Shown one piece after another: positions 23,318 through 25,000 of a stretch of 25,000 nt of DNA. Numbering within the stretch: position 1 is the first letter of the stretch; each line of letters opens with the position of its first letter. This DNA comes from Anaeromyces robustus (taxonomy: Eukaryota > Neocallimastigomycota > Neocallimastigomycetes > Neocallimastigales > Neocallimastigaceae), in NCBI GenBank assembly GCA_002104895.1, contig MCFG01000070.1, positions 155,001 through 180,000 of the forward strand, read 5' to 3'. The notes under the pieces are model-generated. The model saw only the letters and a list, made by a program, of their open reading frames with translations. It searched no databases and was not told where the DNA came from. A program made the position numbers and the translations under genes.

Positions 23318-24366
23318 ATTATTTCTTTTGGAATATCTTACGGTTTCTAAAGTAATATCTTTATCAATTGTGTTGTATAAAACATAACTAATTGGATATT
23401 CGTTTGTATTATAGTTTTTAATTTATTCTATTTTATTTTTATCATTTTCTAAAAGAGTAAAACATAATTGAGCTAAAAAATAGACAGTAATATTATTTAT
23501 AATATCACTCCTATAAAGTTTAATATTTAAAGCCTTTTTAATTTCAGAAATAATTCTTATGCTATTTAAACTATCACCTAATTTGTAGAAATCAGAATAT
23601 TTTCCAATTATATCTTCATTAATAGAAAATACTTTACTATAAATATGGCAAATTAATTTTTCAATTTCTGTTTCTGATGCCTTTCATTTCTTTAATACAA
23701 TTTTCAATTTCTGCTAATTCAATTCTTTCATCTCTAATTTTAACTTGGAAATCAGTTCTACCATAACAGACAATTTCTCCTTCAAAGGTTCATTTACCAA
23801 TATCTCCAGTTCTGTACATTATACCATTAGAACAATTGATTGTATCAAATGAATATTGAATAAATCTTTCTTTTATTAATTCTGGATGATTGAGGTATCC
23901 ATTACCAACACCACATCCTCTTATATATATTTCACCGATAACGCCCACTGGTACTTTGTTCAAATATGAATCTAGAATATATATTTTGGAATTACATAAT
24001 GGTTTACCCACGGTAATTTGTGGATTTTTATTTAATTTTCATTTTTGACTAATATTCTTTTCCAATAATTTTTATGTTGGAAATCACCGTTGTTTCAGTT
24101 AGACTATAGATACTAAGCACATTGGTATAGGAACTATTATTTTGAATAGTAGTAATAATTTCCATATCAACATATACACCACCCAATAATATCTATTTAA
24201 CTGTTTTTAAACCATTCAAAAATTATTCATCAAAAAGATATATTTAAATTCTTGAAGGAACAGCAAATATATAGTGAACATCATACTTCATAATTAATGA
24301 ACCTATTAATTTTGGGTCATTATATTCTTTAACATTTGCTAATATAACTGTATTACCCAATAATCA
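23318..24366 (-). pseudogene. Decayed NRPS module fragment (A, PCP, start of C)
   Basis: Minus-strand relic of a non-ribosomal peptide synthetase, which adenylates an amino acid and loads it on a carrier. Reading from 24366 down: part of the adenylation domain with FAVPSRI, ILLGG and YSLTETTV (A5-like); then VGKPL, VPVGVIGEIYIRG (A6-like), YLNHPELIKERF, MYRTGDIGK (A7-like) and YGRTDFQVKIRDERIELAEIE (A8-like, with Asp in place of the usual Gly). The rest of the A-domain C-terminal part is missing. A carrier domain follows with KLGDSLNSI around the phosphopantetheine serine, then a linker with NEYPIS resembling the start of a condensation domain. It is broken by in-frame stops at 24244, 24223, 24193, 24049, 24028, 23790 and 23423 and by shifts near 24012-24028 and 23670-23700. 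The upstream modules are absent. It is not expected to be functional. Confidence 0.85.
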
Positions 24367-25000
24367 ATATTATATTTGAGTTATTAATTAAATATATTTA
24401 ATATTTAATTAATTTTCTTTTCATTTACTGTTTATTTAAAAAAAATATATATATATAAAATCTATATTTTATTACTAAATATTATAATACTAATGAAAAT
24501 AATGATATATAAAATTTATTATAAGAATTGAAATAAATAAAAATGAATAAAATTCTTAACAGAAAATTTTTTTATTTATTTATTTTTTTTATTTATTTAT
24601 TATTTATTATTTATTTTTATTTAGTATTTATTAAGATATCTATTTTATGAAAATAAATATTATAAGTAAAGAATTGAATTGAGTGACGTATTATATAAAT
24701 TGTATATACATTTTAAAACAATTTATGTCAACCATACATAAATTTTGTCGAAATGCACCGCATCCATTTATATATTCTATATATTTATATTTATATAAAT
24801 ATCTAGTAATTTTTCTTTATATATATATATATTTCAATAAATAGAAATAGATATTACAAATTAGGATTTTTTAATTATATAATAATTTTTTTTTTATTAA
24901 TTTTAGAGTTTATTATTTTTCTTTTTTTCTTTCTTAGTTTTTAATTATTTAATAACTTTTTTTTTTTTTTATTTTTTTTTATTAATTTTTGAATTTTTTA
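24367..25000. other. AT-rich stretch, no gene seen
   Basis: This is low-complexity A/T DNA with TTTA repeats (about 24570-24620) and T-runs at the end. One slightly G/C-richer spot lies at 24748-24769. I saw no further NRPS sequence past 24366. Confidence 0.55.

Noticed and set aside
24748-24769. Slightly GC-richer spot that reads as a short minus-strand peptide starting MDAVHFDK
   Set aside because: The frame is only about 14 residues, with no neighbour or family support.

Overview
The window looks like nuclear DNA from an extremely AT-rich eukaryote. The best fit is an anaerobic gut fungus (Neocallimastigomycota). The evidence is long gene-free stretches of homopolymers and AATA/TTA repeats, few genes (five intact genes and two relics in 25 kb), many short introns with plain GT...AG ends, and genes that read as fungal in type: a linker histone H1, a Gtr1/RagA GTPase, C2H2 zinc fingers and a multi-intron malate dehydrogenase. 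A broken non-ribosomal peptide synthetase (NRPS) module also fits, because gut fungi carry such genes. A dictyostelid amoeba has similar base composition and was considered, but the intron density and protein character fit it less well. The assignment is an inference from sequence reading alone.

Layout. 392-1153 (minus): linker histone H1, three exons. 1154-6684: about 5.5 kb without a gene, holding trinucleotide, 7-bp, 10-bp and higher-order AATAAA repeats, one GC-rich island with an 18-bp tandem duplication (3934-4020) and a perfect hairpin (4822-4858). 6685-7932 (minus): single-exon coiled-coil protein of unknown function. 7933-14188: about 6.3 kb of AT-rich DNA with two direct duplications, a two-hairpin element (9981-10053), a degraded coding-like fragment (11014-11317) and a long AATA tetranucleotide tract. 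14189-16297 (plus): Asn-rich two-finger C2H2 zinc finger protein, three exons. 17561-19621 (minus): malate dehydrogenase, seven exons, with no presequence and with SKL at the C-terminus. 20886-22846 (plus): Gtr1/RagA, nine exons. 23318-24366 (minus): decayed NRPS fragment. 24367-25000: nothing recognisable.

The genes do not form a cluster or pathway. The set is housekeeping or regulatory: chromatin (H1), nutrient signalling to TORC1 (Gtr1), central carbon metabolism (MDH) and a putative transcription factor. MDH and gtr1 are divergently transcribed from a 1.26-kb intergenic region; the zinc finger gene and MDH are convergent. No coherent new multi-gene system is visible. The most interesting points are the peroxisome-type targeting signal on MDH, its ATG-only first exon followed by a 20-nt micro-exon, the decayed NRPS module, and two compact non-coding elements that stand out from the AT background.
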